64,000 nucleotides of DNA from JBHYDC01 sp051861205 (GTDB lineage: Bacteria; Pseudomonadota; Alphaproteobacteria; Rhizobiales; Pleomorphomonadaceae): the NCBI GenBank assembly GCA_051861205.1, contig JBHYDC010000019.1, forward strand, positions 1 to 64,000, given 5' to 3'. The notes below the pieces were generated by a model that was not told the DNA's origin, searched no databases, and was given only the letters and a program-made list of their open reading frames with translations. Each line of letters begins with the position of its first letter. Position 1 is the first letter of the stretch. The position numbers were made by a program, and so were the translations under genes. Shown here one piece after another: positions 15,393 through 24,300 of this stretch.

Positions 15393-16388
15393 ATGCTTAT
15401 GAAACTGTTCGGCGCAGCGCTCGCGGTCGCGGTCTATGCCGTACCGGCATTCGCCGAGGACGTGAAGCCGGCCGTGGTCTATGGAACCGGCGGCAAGTTC
15501 GACAAGTCGTTCAACGAAGCTGCTTACGGCGGTGCCGAGCAGTTCAAGAAGGAAACCGGTATCGAATACCGCGATTTCGAGCCGACCGGCGACACCCAGG
15601 GTGAGCAGGCGCTGCGCAACTTCGCCAGCCGCGGCTTCAACCCGGTGATCGGCGTCTCCATCGCCTGGACCTCGGCGATCGAAAAGGTCGCGACCGAGTT
15701 CCCCGACACCAAGTTCGTTCTGATCGACAGCGTCGTCGACAAGCCGAACGTGCGCTCGGTCGTGTTCAAGGAAAACGAGGGGTCCTACCTCGTCGGTCTC
15801 GTTGCGGGCCTTGCCTCCAAGACCGGTAAGGTCGGCTTCGTCGGCGGCATGGACATGCCCCTCATCCGCAAGTTCGCCTGCGGCTACGAGCAGGGCGCCC
15901 GCGCGGCCAACGCCAACATCGAAGTCTTCCAGAACATGACCGGCACCACCGGCGCGGCCTGGAACGACCCCGTGCGCGGCGGCGAGCTTGCCAAGTCGCA
16001 GATCGACCAGGGTGCGGACGTGATCTACGCCGCTGCCGGCGCGACCGGTCTCGGCGTGCTGCAGACCGCTGCCGACAACGGTAAGCTGTCTGTCGGCGTC
16101 GATAGCAACCAGAACTACCTGCACCCCGGTTCGGTGCTCACCTCCATGATCAAGCGCGTGGACCTTGCGGTCTACAACGCCATGAAGGACACCCAGGACG
16201 GCAAGTTCACCCCGGGCCTCGTCGCTCTCGGCGTTGCCGAGGATGGTGTGGGCTGGGCGCTCGACGACAACAACAAGCCCCTGATCACCCCGGAGATCCA
16301 GGCTGCGGTCGAAAAGGCCAAGGCCGACATCGTCTCGGGCGCCATCTCGGTGCACGACTACATGTCGGACAACACCTGCCCGAAGTAA
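15393..16388 (+). CDS. BMP-family (PnrA-like) nucleoside-binding protein
   Basis: This 331-residue periplasmic substrate-binding protein has a signal peptide (residues 1-21, ending AFA before EDVKP). The mature N terminus VVYGTGGKFDKSFNEAAYGG (about 28-47) contains the DKSFNE motif of the basic membrane protein/PnrA family, which binds purine and pyrimidine nucleosides. It leads an operon with a double-domain ATPase, two permeases, cytidine deaminase and purine nucleoside phosphorylase, which makes nucleosides the expected ligand. The codon choice is noticeably more biased (GTC, AAG, CTC) than in the neighbours, which suggests high expression. A strong stem-loop follows. Confidence 0.9.
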   Translation: MLMKLFGAALAVAVYAVPAFAEDVKPAVVYGTGGKFDKSFNEAAYGGAEQFKKETGIEYRDFEPTGDTQGEQALRNFASRGFNPVIGVSIAWTSAIEKVATEFPDTKFVLIDSVVDKPNVRSVVFKENEGSYLVGLVAGLASKTGKVGFVGGMDMPLIRKFACGYEQGARAANANIEVFQNMTGTTGAAWNDPVRGGELAKSQIDQGADVIYAAAGATGLGVLQTAADNGKLSVGVDSNQNYLHPGSVLTSMIKRVDLAVYNAMKDTQDGKFTPGLVALGVAEDGVGWALDDNNKPLITPEIQAAVEKAKADIVSGAISVHDYMSDNTCPK

Positions 16389-16401
16389 GTCAAGTCTAAC
16401 G

Positions 16402-16440
16402 CGGGCGTGGAGGGGGCTGGTTCGGTCCTGTCCACGCCCG
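16402..16440 (+). promoter_or_regulatory. Stem-loop after the BMP binding-protein gene
   Basis: CGGGCGTGGA (16402-16411) pairs perfectly with TCCACGCCCG (16431-16440) around a 19-base loop that can fold further. It lies between the binding-protein gene and its ATPase gene and is not followed by a clear T run. A role in protecting the upstream mRNA or damping downstream expression is likely. Confidence 0.6.
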
Positions 16441-16482
16441 TATCATATCGGTTGGACATCGACGACCGTCCGGAGTGAATTC

Positions 16483-17997
16483 GTGACCAGCGCGCCTCCC
16501 GCCATCGAACTCATCGCCATCGACAAGAGTTTTGGCGCCGTTCACGCGAATAAAGATATCCATCTTTCCGTCGCCAAGGGCTCGATCCACGGCATCATCG
16601 GCGAGAATGGCGCGGGTAAATCCACGCTTATGTCGATCCTCTACGGCTTCTATCAGGCCGATCGGGGCGAAATCCGCGTCGGCGGCCGGCCGACCGTGAT
16701 CAAGGACAGCCAAGCGGCGATCGCAGCGGGCATCGGCATGGTGCATCAGCACTTCATGCTGGTGGAAAACTTCACCGTCCTCGAAAACGTCATGCTCGGC
16801 GCCGAAGGCGGCGCCACGCTCGGTGGCGGCGCCGCCAAAGCGCGCACCGAACTGAAGCGGCTCGAAACCGACTACGGCCTCGACGTCGATCCCGATGCGA
16901 TCATCGAGGACCTGCCCGTCGGCTTGCAGCAGCGGGTCGAAATCCTCAAAGCCATGTTCCGCGGCGCCGAAATCCTGATTTTGGACGAGCCGACCGGCGT
17001 GTTGACCCCGGCCGAGGCCGATCATCTGTTCAAAATCCTCCGGGTGCTGAAGGACCAGGGCAAAACCATCATCCTCATCACCCATAAGCTGCGCGAAATC
17101 ATGGCCATCACCGACACGGTGTCGGTGATGCGGCGCGGCGAAATGGTTGCGACCCGCAAGACATCCGAGACCACGGTCGAGGAACTCGCCGAGTTGATGG
17201 TCGGCCGCCGCGTTCTCCTGCGTGTTCAAAAGGGCGCGTCTCATCCAGGCGCCGTCGCGCTCGAAGTGCGCGGCCTCACCGTCAAGGACGGGCGCGGCGT
17301 GACCATGGTGGACGACGTGTCGTTCCAGGTGCGAGCCGGCGAAATCGTGGGGATCGCCGGTGTCGCGGGCAATGGCCAGTCGGAGCTTCTCGAAGCCATC
17401 GCCGGCATCCGCAAGCCATCCTCCGGCGAAATCCTGCTCGACGGCAAGCCGATCGGCCGGGCCGGTCCGGCGGCGCTGCGGCGGCTCGGTCTCGCCCATA
17501 TCCCGGAAGACCGGCACCACATGGGCCTCGTGCTCAAATTCGAGGAATATGAGAACTCCGTTCTCGGCTATCTCGACGAACCGAAGTATACGATCGGCCC
17601 CTTCCTCGATCTCCAGGCCATCCGCGACGATGCCTGCGCTCAGATCGAGAAATACGACATCCGCCCCCCGAACCACCGTCTGAAAACCGCCAATTTCTCC
17701 GGCGGCAACCAGCAGAAGATCGTCGTCGCCCGCGAGATCGAGCGCAATCCGAGCGTGATGATCATCGGCCAGCCGACACGCGGGGTCGATATCGGCGCGA
17801 TCGAGTTCATTCACCGCCGCATCGTCGAAATGCGGGACGCGGGCAAAGCCATCCTCCTCGTCTCGGTCGAACTCGATGAGATCCGCTCCCTTTCCGATCG
17901 CATCCTCGTCATGTTCGCCGGCAAGCTCGTCGGCGAGAAGACGCCGGAGGCAACCGAACAGACCCTCGGCCTGATGATGGCCGGTATCGCCGCATGA
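16483..17997 (+). CDS. Nucleoside ABC transporter ATPase with two ABC domains
   Basis: This 504-residue ATPase has two nucleotide-binding domains, as in the NupA/RbsA/YufO group. The first has Walker A GENGAGKST (about 40-48), a signature degraded to LPVGLQQRVEI, and Walker B LILDEPTGVL. The second has a weak P-loop (GVAGNGQSEL), the signature FSGGNQQKIVVARE and Walker B MIIGQPTRGVD. The unusual C-terminal P-loop and the Gln in IIGQPT are typical of the family. The start is GTG 16483 with GGAGTGA upstream. It drives the two permeases that follow. Confidence 0.92.
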   Translation: MTSAPPAIELIAIDKSFGAVHANKDIHLSVAKGSIHGIIGENGAGKSTLMSILYGFYQADRGEIRVGGRPTVIKDSQAAIAAGIGMVHQHFMLVENFTVLENVMLGAEGGATLGGGAAKARTELKRLETDYGLDVDPDAIIEDLPVGLQQRVEILKAMFRGAEILILDEPTGVLTPAEADHLFKILRVLKDQGKTIILITHKLREIMAITDTVSVMRRGEMVATRKTSETTVEELAELMVGRRVLLRVQKGASHPGAVALEVRGLTVKDGRGVTMVDDVSFQVRAGEIVGIAGVAGNGQSELLEAIAGIRKPSSGEILLDGKPIGRAGPAALRRLGLAHIPEDRHHMGLVLKFEEYENSVLGYLDEPKYTIGPFLDLQAIRDDACAQIEKYDIRPPNHRLKTANFSGGNQQKIVVAREIERNPSVMIIGQPTRGVDIGAIEFIHRRIVEMRDAGKAILLVSVELDEIRSLSDRILVMFAGKLVGEKTPEATEQTLGLMMAGIAA

Positions 17998-18007
17998 GGA
18001 CCCTTCG

Positions 18008-19138
18008 ATGAGTGCGCAATCGGGCCAATTGCCGCCCTGGGTCAACTACGGGCTGATGCCGCTTCTCAATCTGGTGGTCGCCTTCGCGATTTCCGGAATG
18101 GTGGTCTGGTTCATCGGCGAAAGCCCTGTTGAGGCCGTCACCGTGCTCCTGCAAGGGGCGGTCGGCTATGGCGAAGGCATCGGCTTCACGCTGTTTTATG
18201 CCACCAACTTCATCTTCACCGGCCTCTCGGTGGCCGTCGCCATCCATTGCGGGCTCTTCAACATCGGCTCGGAAGGGCAAGCCTATATCGGCGGGCTCGG
18301 CGCGGCGCTCGTTGCGCTGACGGCGGGAAGCGTGCTGCCGTGGTATCTCACGATGCCGCTCGCGGTGCTCGGTGCGGCGGTTTTCGGCGCGGGATGGGCG
18401 TTCATTCCGGCCTATCTCCAGGCCAAGCGCGGCAGCCACATCGTCACCACCACGATCATGTTCAACTTCATCGGCGCCGCGCTGATGGTGTACCTGCTCG
18501 TGAACGTTCTGCGGGTGCCGGGCGCCATGGCGCCGGAGACGCATGTATTCGACGTCGGCGGTCAGCTTCCCAAGCTCGGCTGGCTGCTCGGCACCTTCGG
18601 CCTCTCGATCGGGGCCGCCCCGTTCAACGTGTCGTTCCTGATCGCGCTGGTGATGCTGGTTGTCGTATGGGCGCTGATCTGGCGCACCCGGCTCGGCTAT
18701 GAAATCCGCGCCACCGGCACCAACCCCACTGCCGCCATCTACGCCGGCATCCCTTACGCCCGCACCGTCATCATCACCATGCTGATCTCCGGCGGGCTCG
18801 CCGGCATGATGGCGCTGAACCCGGTGATGGGCGCATCGGCGCGTCTCCAGGTGGAATTCGTTGGCGGGGCCGGTTTTGTCGGCATCGCGGTCGCCTTGAT
18901 GGGGCGGAATCATCCGGTCGGCATTTTGCTAGCGGCCATCCTGTTCGGCATCCTCTACCAGGGCGGCAACGAGCTGTCCTTCTGGATCCCAACCATCTCG
19001 CGCGACATGATCGTGGTGATCCAGGGTCTCGTGATCCTGTTCGCCGGCGCGCTCGAATACATGTTCCGGCCGGCGCTCGCCCGGCTATTCATACGCCAGC
19101 CCAAGGCGGACGCACCCGCCGTTCCGGCCAAGGCCTGA
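18008..19138 (+). CDS. Nucleoside ABC transporter permease 1 (NupP/YufP-like)
   Basis: This 376-residue inner-membrane permease is of the BPD_transp_2 (RbsC-like) class with about nine or ten hydrophobic segments. Family residues include HCGLFNIGSEGQAYIGGLGA (about 80-99) and the coupling loop EIRATGTNPTAAIYAGI (about 233-249). It pairs with the next gene to form the heterodimeric channel of the BMP-type nucleoside importer. The tail is short, charged and Ala/Pro-rich. Confidence 0.9.
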   Translation: MSAQSGQLPPWVNYGLMPLLNLVVAFAISGMVVWFIGESPVEAVTVLLQGAVGYGEGIGFTLFYATNFIFTGLSVAVAIHCGLFNIGSEGQAYIGGLGAALVALTAGSVLPWYLTMPLAVLGAAVFGAGWAFIPAYLQAKRGSHIVTTTIMFNFIGAALMVYLLVNVLRVPGAMAPETHVFDVGGQLPKLGWLLGTFGLSIGAAPFNVSFLIALVMLVVVWALIWRTRLGYEIRATGTNPTAAIYAGIPYARTVIITMLISGGLAGMMALNPVMGASARLQVEFVGGAGFVGIAVALMGRNHPVGILLAAILFGILYQGGNELSFWIPTISRDMIVVIQGLVILFAGALEYMFRPALARLFIRQPKADAPAVPAKA

Positions 19139-19152
19139 GGGAGGGGTTCGGC

Positions 19153-20124
19153 GTGGAGTTCTTCGAAATCGTCATCAACGTGCTGGCCTCCACGGTGCGG
19201 CTCACCATCCCGCTGCTGTTCACGGCGCTGGCGGGGCTCTACTCCGAACGGTCCGGCATTTTCGACATCGGCCTCGAAGGCAAGATGCTGGCGGCGGCTT
19301 TCGCTGCGGCGTCGGTCGCCTATGTCTCGGGCTCGGCGTGGTATGGGCTCGGGGCCGGCATCTTCGTATCGGTGCTCGTCAGCATCCTCCACGGCTTCGC
19401 CTCGATCACGAACAAGGGCAACCAGATCGTCTCCGGCGTTGCCATCAACTTCGCGGCCGCCGGTCTCACGGCCGTGCTTGGCCAAGCATGGTTCAGCCAA
19501 GGCGGGCGCACGCCGCAGCTTGAGAAGACCGCGCGCTTCGAACCGATCATCCTGCCCGGCGCGGAGGCGATCCGCGACGTGCCGATCATCGGCCCGATCT
19601 ACGCGGGCCTGCTATCCGGCCACAATATCCTCACCTATCTCGCCTTCCTCGCCGTGCCCTTCTCGTGGTGGGTGCTCTACCGCACGCGCTTCGGCCTGCG
19701 CCTGCGCGCCGTCGGCGAAAACCCCGCGGCGGTGGATACGGCCGGCATCTCCGTGACATGGCTACGCTACCGCGCGGTGATCGTGGCGGGCATCTTCTGC
19801 GGCTTCGCCGGCACCTATCTGTCGATCGCGCAATCCGCCGCCTTCATCAAGGACATGTCGGCGGGCAAGGGCTATATCGCTCTCGCCGCGCTGATCTTCG
19901 CCAAATGGCGACCGGTACCGGTGATGTTCGCCTGCCTTCTGTTCGGCTTCCTCGACGCCGCCGCCATCCGCCTCCAGGGCACGCCGGTGCCCTTCATCGG
20001 CGAGGTGCCCGTGCAGATCTTCCAGGCGCTGCCGTATATCCTCACCGTCGTGCTGCTTGCCGGCTTCATCGGGGTCGCCAATCCCCCGAAAGCGGGCGGC
20101 ATTCCCTACACGAAGGAACGGTGA
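19153..20124 (+). CDS. Nucleoside ABC transporter permease 2 (NupQ/YufQ-like)
   Basis: This 323-residue permease partners the upstream one. YSERSGIFDIGLEGKMLAAA (about 30-49) and LRAVGENPAAVDTAGI (about 185-200) are the matching motifs of the second subunit. The start is GTG 19153 with GGGAGGGG before it. Cytidine deaminase starts one base after the stop, so uptake and first catabolic step are in one transcript. Confidence 0.9.
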   Translation: MEFFEIVINVLASTVRLTIPLLFTALAGLYSERSGIFDIGLEGKMLAAAFAAASVAYVSGSAWYGLGAGIFVSVLVSILHGFASITNKGNQIVSGVAINFAAAGLTAVLGQAWFSQGGRTPQLEKTARFEPIILPGAEAIRDVPIIGPIYAGLLSGHNILTYLAFLAVPFSWWVLYRTRFGLRLRAVGENPAAVDTAGISVTWLRYRAVIVAGIFCGFAGTYLSIAQSAAFIKDMSAGKGYIALAALIFAKWRPVPVMFACLLFGFLDAAAIRLQGTPVPFIGEVPVQIFQALPYILTVVLLAGFIGVANPPKAGGIPYTKER

Positions 20125-20125
20125 C

Positions 20126-20548
20126 ATGACCGACTTCAACACCCTGTTCGCAGCAGCCGCCGGCGCCCGCGCCAAGGCCTACGCGCCCTATTCGCGCTTT
20201 CCCGTCGGCGCCGTGATGGTGGACGAGACAGGCGCGCTCCACGCCGGTTGCAACATCGAAAACGCCGCCTATCCGCAAGGCTGGTGCGCCGAAACCACCG
20301 CGATCGGCCATCTCATCATGGCCGGCGGCAAGCGCATCGTGAAGGCGCTAGTCATCGCGGAGCGGATCGACCACGCGGGCACGCCGGGCGGGCGGTTCTG
20401 CACGCCCTGCGGCGGCTGCCGGCAGAAGCTTGCGGAATTCGCCGGGCCGGACGCCATCATCATCGCCTGCGACCCGGCCGGCGCCAGCCAGAGCTTCACC
20501 ATGGCCGAGCTTTTGCCGGCCGGCTTTTCCCTGGAGATCGCGCCATGA
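20126..20548 (+). CDS. cdd: Cytidine deaminase
   Basis: This 140-residue zinc enzyme converts cytidine and deoxycytidine to uridine and deoxyuridine. The zinc site is complete: Cys54-Ala-Glu56 in WCAETTAIGHL and Cys95/Cys98 in TPCGGCRQ. NIENAAY (44-50) is the ribose-binding segment. The size matches the short homotetrameric class. An open frame extends upstream inside the permease gene, but ATG 20126 after AAGGAAC fits the family N terminus. Its stop overlaps the start of the phosphorylase gene (ATGA). Confidence 0.95.
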   Translation: MTDFNTLFAAAAGARAKAYAPYSRFPVGAVMVDETGALHAGCNIENAAYPQGWCAETTAIGHLIMAGGKRIVKALVIAERIDHAGTPGGRFCTPCGGCRQKLAEFAGPDAIIIACDPAGASQSFTMAELLPAGFSLEIAP

Positions 20549-21363
20549 GCGGCCCCTCGCAAGCCGCCGAATGCGCGGCCCTCGTTCGCAGCCGAACCAG
20601 CCTCAAGCCGGTCATGGGCCTCGTTCTCGGTTCCGGCCTCGGCTCCTTCGCCGACACGGTTGAAAACGCCGTGCGGTTTGCCTTCGCCGACCTGCCGGGC
20701 TTTCCCGTCTCCACCGTCACGGGCCACCGGGGCGAACTCGTTGTCGGCACGCTGGCGGGGGTGCCCGTTGCGGTGCTCTCCGGGCGCGGTCACTACTACG
20801 AGCACGGCGACGCGGCCGTTATGAAAACGCCGATCGCCACCTTCGCTGAACTTGGCTGCACCGCCGTGCTGCTCACCAACGCGGCCGGCGGGCTCAACCT
20901 GGAGGTCGGGCCGGGCGAACTGATGATGATTTCCGATCACATCAACTTCGCCGGCGCCAATCCGCTGTTCGGCGAAATGGGCGACAAGCGCTTCGTCGGC
21001 ATGACGCAGGCCTACGACCCCGGTCTTGCCGCCCTGTTCGCCGACGCAGCCCGCACCGAAGGCATCCGCCTCTCGTCGGGCGTCTACATGTGGTTCAACG
21101 GCCCGTCCTTTGAAACGCCCGCCGAAATCCGCGCCGCGCGCATCCTGGGGGCCGATGCGGTCGGCATGTCCACCGTGCCGGAGGTGATCCTCGCCCGCTT
21201 CTTCGGGCTGAAAGTCGCGGCGGTGTCCACCGTCACCAACTTCGCGGCCGGCATGACCGGGGCGGAACTCTCCCATGAGGAGACCAAGGAAAACGGCCCG
21301 AAAGGGGCGGAAAAGCTGAAGCGGCTGCTCCCCCACGTGATCCGCGCCTATGGGGCTGCGTAA
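20545..21363 (+). CDS. Purine nucleoside phosphorylase (trimeric PNP-II class)
   Basis: This 272-residue enzyme splits inosine and guanosine (and deoxy forms) with phosphate to base and ribose 1-phosphate. LGSGLGSFAD (about 28-37) and SGRGHYYEHG (about 77-86) form the phosphate site, TNAAGGLN follows, NGPSFETPAEIR is the ribose/base site, VGMSTVPEVI precedes it in the fold core, and VTNFAAGM contains the base-contacting Asn. This pattern is the low-molecular-mass PunA/DeoD2 class, not hexameric E. coli DeoD. Translational coupling with cdd is by ATGA overlap. Confidence 0.92.
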   Translation: MSGPSQAAECAALVRSRTSLKPVMGLVLGSGLGSFADTVENAVRFAFADLPGFPVSTVTGHRGELVVGTLAGVPVAVLSGRGHYYEHGDAAVMKTPIATFAELGCTAVLLTNAAGGLNLEVGPGELMMISDHINFAGANPLFGEMGDKRFVGMTQAYDPGLAALFADAARTEGIRLSSGVYMWFNGPSFETPAEIRAARILGADAVGMSTVPEVILARFFGLKVAAVSTVTNFAAGMTGAELSHEETKENGPKGAEKLKRLLPHVIRAYGAA

Positions 21364-21703
21364 TCGCCGATCCGCGATGCGGCCTCATGCCCCTTTGGAA
21401 CGACAGGCTTGTTTCGCCTGTTCCGCTGGGAGGTGAAAATCGAGGGGATCCTGCGCCGGGTAGACCCACAGGACGCCGCCGACGCGATCCAGGAATTCGA
21501 CACTCTCTACAAAGGCCGGCATACGGACCATCGCTTCGGCTGAACGAAGCGGATAAAGGCCGCTATGGGACCGTAATCAGTTGTAGGCCCTCGACCGAAT
21601 TGGCAGGGTGGCAGCCACATGTGCGCCTGAAGTCCGGCACCGGATTTGCGGCAGAACCATAGGCCCGAAGAAACGGCCGATAGAAAACCAAGAGGACGCC
21701 GCC
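21364..21703. other. Gap between purine nucleoside phosphorylase and deoA
   Basis: About 340 bases that break an otherwise packed operon. Apart from the weak 44-residue frame, no gene is convincing. An AGAGGA ribosome site at 21691-21696 serves deoA. A separate promoter for deoA-deoB would fit this gap, but none could be assigned. Confidence 0.5.
21409..21543 (+). CDS. Possible 44-residue small protein, unrecognised
   Basis: A TTG-started frame encodes a charged, partly amphipathic peptide (beginning LFRLFRWEVKIEGILRRV and ending KGRHTDHRFG). It lies in the same frame as the purine nucleoside phosphorylase gene, 45 bases beyond its stop. No good ribosome site precedes the TTG. The composition looks more protein-like than the overlapping Arg/Pro-rich frame at 21387-21662. 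It may be a remnant or chance frame. Function unknown. Confidence 0.2.
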   Translation: MFRLFRWEVKIEGILRRVDPQDAADAIQEFDTLYKGRHTDHRFG

Positions 21704-23020
21704 TTGACCTTGCTTCCCCAGGAGATCATCCGCGCCAAGCGCGACGGCCGCTCCCTATCGGCCGCTGAAATCCAGTTCATGGTCTCCGGTCTCACGGCAG
21801 GAACCGTCACCGAAGGGCAGGTCGCGGCTTTTGCGATGGCGGTGTTCTTTCGCGGCATGACCCTCGACGAGCGGGTCGCGTTGACGCTCGCCATGCGCGA
21901 TTCCGGCACCGTGCTCGACTGGTCCGATCTGCCCGGCCCCGCGCTTGACAAGCACTCCACCGGTGGCATCGGCGATACGGTGTCCCTGATGCTGGCGCCC
22001 GCCGTCGCGGCCTGCGGCGGCTTCGTGCCGATGATTTCCGGCCGCGGTCTCGGCCACACCGGCGGCACGCTTGATAAGCTCGACGCCATTCCCGGCTACA
22101 CCAGCCAGCCGGATAACGCGCTTTTCCGCAAAGTCGTGCGCGAAACGGGCTGCGCCATCATCGGCCAAACCGCCGATCTCGCCCCCGCCGACAAGCGCGT
22201 CTACGCCATCCGCGACGTGACGGCGACGGTGGAGAGCATCGACCTCATCACCGCCTCCATCCTGTCCAAAAAGCTCGCCGCCGGGCTGCAAGGGCTCGTT
22301 CTCGACATCAAAACCGGCTCCGGCGCCTTCATGGCCGATATCGACGACGCGCGCGAACTCGCCTCCAGCCTCGTCTCGGTGTCCAACGGCGCTGGTCTTC
22401 CCACCATCGGCTTCCTCACGGATATGAACGAGCCGCTCGGCAGCACGGCCGGCAACGCGCTGGAAATCCGGCTCGCCGTCGATTTTCTCACCGGCGCACG
22501 CATCGACCCGCGCTTGTGGGACGTCACCGTCGCGCTCGGCGTCGAAATGCTCCTGCTCGGCCGCCTCCAGCCAACCATCGAAGCCGCCAAGGCCGCCATT
22601 GAGACCGCCTTCACCAGCGGCCGCGCGGCGGACATCTTCGCCCGCATGGTCGCCGCCCTCGGCGGCCCCTCCGACCTCGTGGACGCCCCCGATCGGCACC
22701 TTGCCGCAGCCCCGGTCGTGATCCCCGTCCAGCCCGACACGCCCGGCACCGTCGCCGCCATCGACACCCGCGCCATCGGCGTCGCTGTCGTCGCGCTCGG
22801 CGGCGGGCGAACCCGCGCGGCGGATTCGATAGACCCCGCCGTCGGCTTCACCGCGCTCGCCGGCCTTGGGCAAACGGTCGGCAGCGATCATCCGCTTGGG
22901 CTTGTTCATGCCCGCACTAAGGCGCAGGCAGAAGCCGCCGCTGCCGCGCTGCGGCTTGCCTACCGCGTCGGCGAAGCTGCCCCGCGCGGTCCCGTCGTCA
23001 TCGAACGCATCACCGGCTGA
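21704..23020 (+). CDS. deoA: Thymidine phosphorylase
   Basis: This 438-residue enzyme cleaves thymidine and deoxyuridine with phosphate to base and deoxyribose 1-phosphate. The family signature region follows DKHSTGGIGDTVSL (about 82-95), with the phosphate-binding Lys/Ser and the GRGLGHTGGTLDKL segment. The TTG start at 21704 gives nearly the length of E. coli DeoA (440) and is backed by AGAGGA 7 bases upstream; the open frame reaches 21608 but is not family-like there. deoB follows after 14 bases. Confidence 0.93.
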   Translation: MTLLPQEIIRAKRDGRSLSAAEIQFMVSGLTAGTVTEGQVAAFAMAVFFRGMTLDERVALTLAMRDSGTVLDWSDLPGPALDKHSTGGIGDTVSLMLAPAVAACGGFVPMISGRGLGHTGGTLDKLDAIPGYTSQPDNALFRKVVRETGCAIIGQTADLAPADKRVYAIRDVTATVESIDLITASILSKKLAAGLQGLVLDIKTGSGAFMADIDDARELASSLVSVSNGAGLPTIGFLTDMNEPLGSTAGNALEIRLAVDFLTGARIDPRLWDVTVALGVEMLLLGRLQPTIEAAKAAIETAFTSGRAADIFARMVAALGGPSDLVDAPDRHLAAAPVVIPVQPDTPGTVAAIDTRAIGVAVVALGGGRTRAADSIDPAVGFTALAGLGQTVGSDHPLGLVHARTKAQAEAAAAALRLAYRVGEAAPRGPVVIERITG

Positions 23021-23034
23021 CAGGAGACGAGCCC

Positions 23035-24252
23035 ATGGCCCGCGCCATTCTGATCGTTCTCGACAGTTTCGGCATCGGCGGCGCGGCCGACGCCGACCGG
23101 TTCGGTGATGCGGGTGCCGATACGCTCGGCCATATCGCCGCCGCCTGCGCCTCCGGCCACGCGGACCGCGCGGGCCTGCGCTCCGGCCCCCTCCGCTTGC
23201 CAAACCTAGACCGGCTCGGTCTTGGTGCCGCCGCGAAGGCCGCAACCGGGCATCGCCCGGCGGGGCTCGATGCGGGCACCGTCATGGGCCGCTATGCCGC
23301 CGCCTCCGAGGTCTCCAAGGGCAAGGACACGCCGTCCGGCCACTGGGAAATCGCGGGCGTGCCGGTGCCCTTCGAATGGGGCTATTTCCCCCTCACGGTC
23401 CCGACCTTTCCGGCTGCCCTCGTCGCCGATTTCGTGCGGGAAACCGGTGTCCCCGGCATCCTCGGCGACTGCCATGCGTCGGGCACCGACATCATCGCCG
23501 CGCTTGGCGAGGAGCATATCCGCACGGGCAAGCCCATCCTCTACACCTCAGCCGATTCCGTGCTCCAGATCGCCGCCCACGAAACCCATTACGGTCTAGG
23601 CCGGCTGCTCGATCATTGCCAGATCGCGCGCCGCCTCGTCGATCCCTACGGCATCGGCCGGGTGATCGCCCGCCCCTTCGTGGGGGAGGCCGCCGCCACC
23701 TTCACCCGCACCGCCAACCGCCGCGACTATGCGGTGCCGCCGCCGGAGCCCACGCTCCTCACCCGCGTCGAAGCGTCCGGTCACCGCGTCATCGGCGTCG
23801 GCAAGATCGGTGATATCTTCGCCCACACCAACGTCTCGGAGGTGCGCAAGGGCGCCGGCAACGACGCGCTGATCGACATCACGCTCGGCGCGATCCGCGA
23901 CGCGCACGAGTGCGACCTTATCTTCACCAATCTCGTCGATTTCGATACCAACTTCGGCCACCGCCGCGACGTCGCCGGCTATGCGGCTGCGCTGGAGGCC
24001 TTCGACCGCCGCTTGCCCGAACTTGAAGCGGCGCTCGCTCCCGGCGATCTCCTGATCCTCACAGCCGACCACGGCTGTGACCCCACTTGGCGCGGTACCG
24101 ACCACACGCGCGAACAGGTGCCCGTGCTGATGACCGGGCAGGGCATAACCCCCGGCTTCGCCGGCCGCCGCACCACCTTCGCCGACATCGGCGAAACGGT
24201 CGCCGCGTGGCTGAGGCTGCCGAAGGGGGATCATGGGGTATCGATGCTGTAA
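23035..24252 (+). CDS. deoB: Phosphopentomutase
   Basis: This 405-residue metal enzyme of the alkaline-phosphatase superfamily interconverts (deoxy)ribose 1- and 5-phosphates from the phosphorylase steps. VLDSFGIGG (about 7-15) holds the first metal Asp, KGKDTPSGHWEIAG (about 92-105) the catalytic Thr, and DHGCDPTWRGTDHTRE (about 344-359) the remaining metal ligands. AGGAGA precedes the ATG. Deoxyribose-phosphate aldolase (deoC), the next step, is not in the window. Confidence 0.95.
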   Translation: MARAILIVLDSFGIGGAADADRFGDAGADTLGHIAAACASGHADRAGLRSGPLRLPNLDRLGLGAAAKAATGHRPAGLDAGTVMGRYAAASEVSKGKDTPSGHWEIAGVPVPFEWGYFPLTVPTFPAALVADFVRETGVPGILGDCHASGTDIIAALGEEHIRTGKPILYTSADSVLQIAAHETHYGLGRLLDHCQIARRLVDPYGIGRVIARPFVGEAAATFTRTANRRDYAVPPPEPTLLTRVEASGHRVIGVGKIGDIFAHTNVSEVRKGAGNDALIDITLGAIRDAHECDLIFTNLVDFDTNFGHRRDVAGYAAALEAFDRRLPELEAALAPGDLLILTADHGCDPTWRGTDHTREQVPVLMTGQGITPGFAGRRTTFADIGETVAAWLRLPKGDHGVSML

Positions 24253-24300
24253 AGACTGTTTCGGTGCCTAAGAGACTCGGCTGCCGGTGTGACATCGATT

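Noticed and set aside
16396..18045. Minus-strand 549-codon open frame opposite the nucleoside ABC ATPase
   Set aside because: Shadow frame with Asp/Ala/His-rich composition; the plus strand carries two ABC domains with all motifs.
21387..21662. 91-codon plus frame after the purine nucleoside phosphorylase gene
   Set aside because: Arg/Pro/Gly-rich composition typical of chance frames and no ribosome site.
21755..23245. Minus-strand 496-codon open frame opposite deoA
   Set aside because: Gly/Arg-rich and without any domain pattern; deoA on the plus strand is complete.
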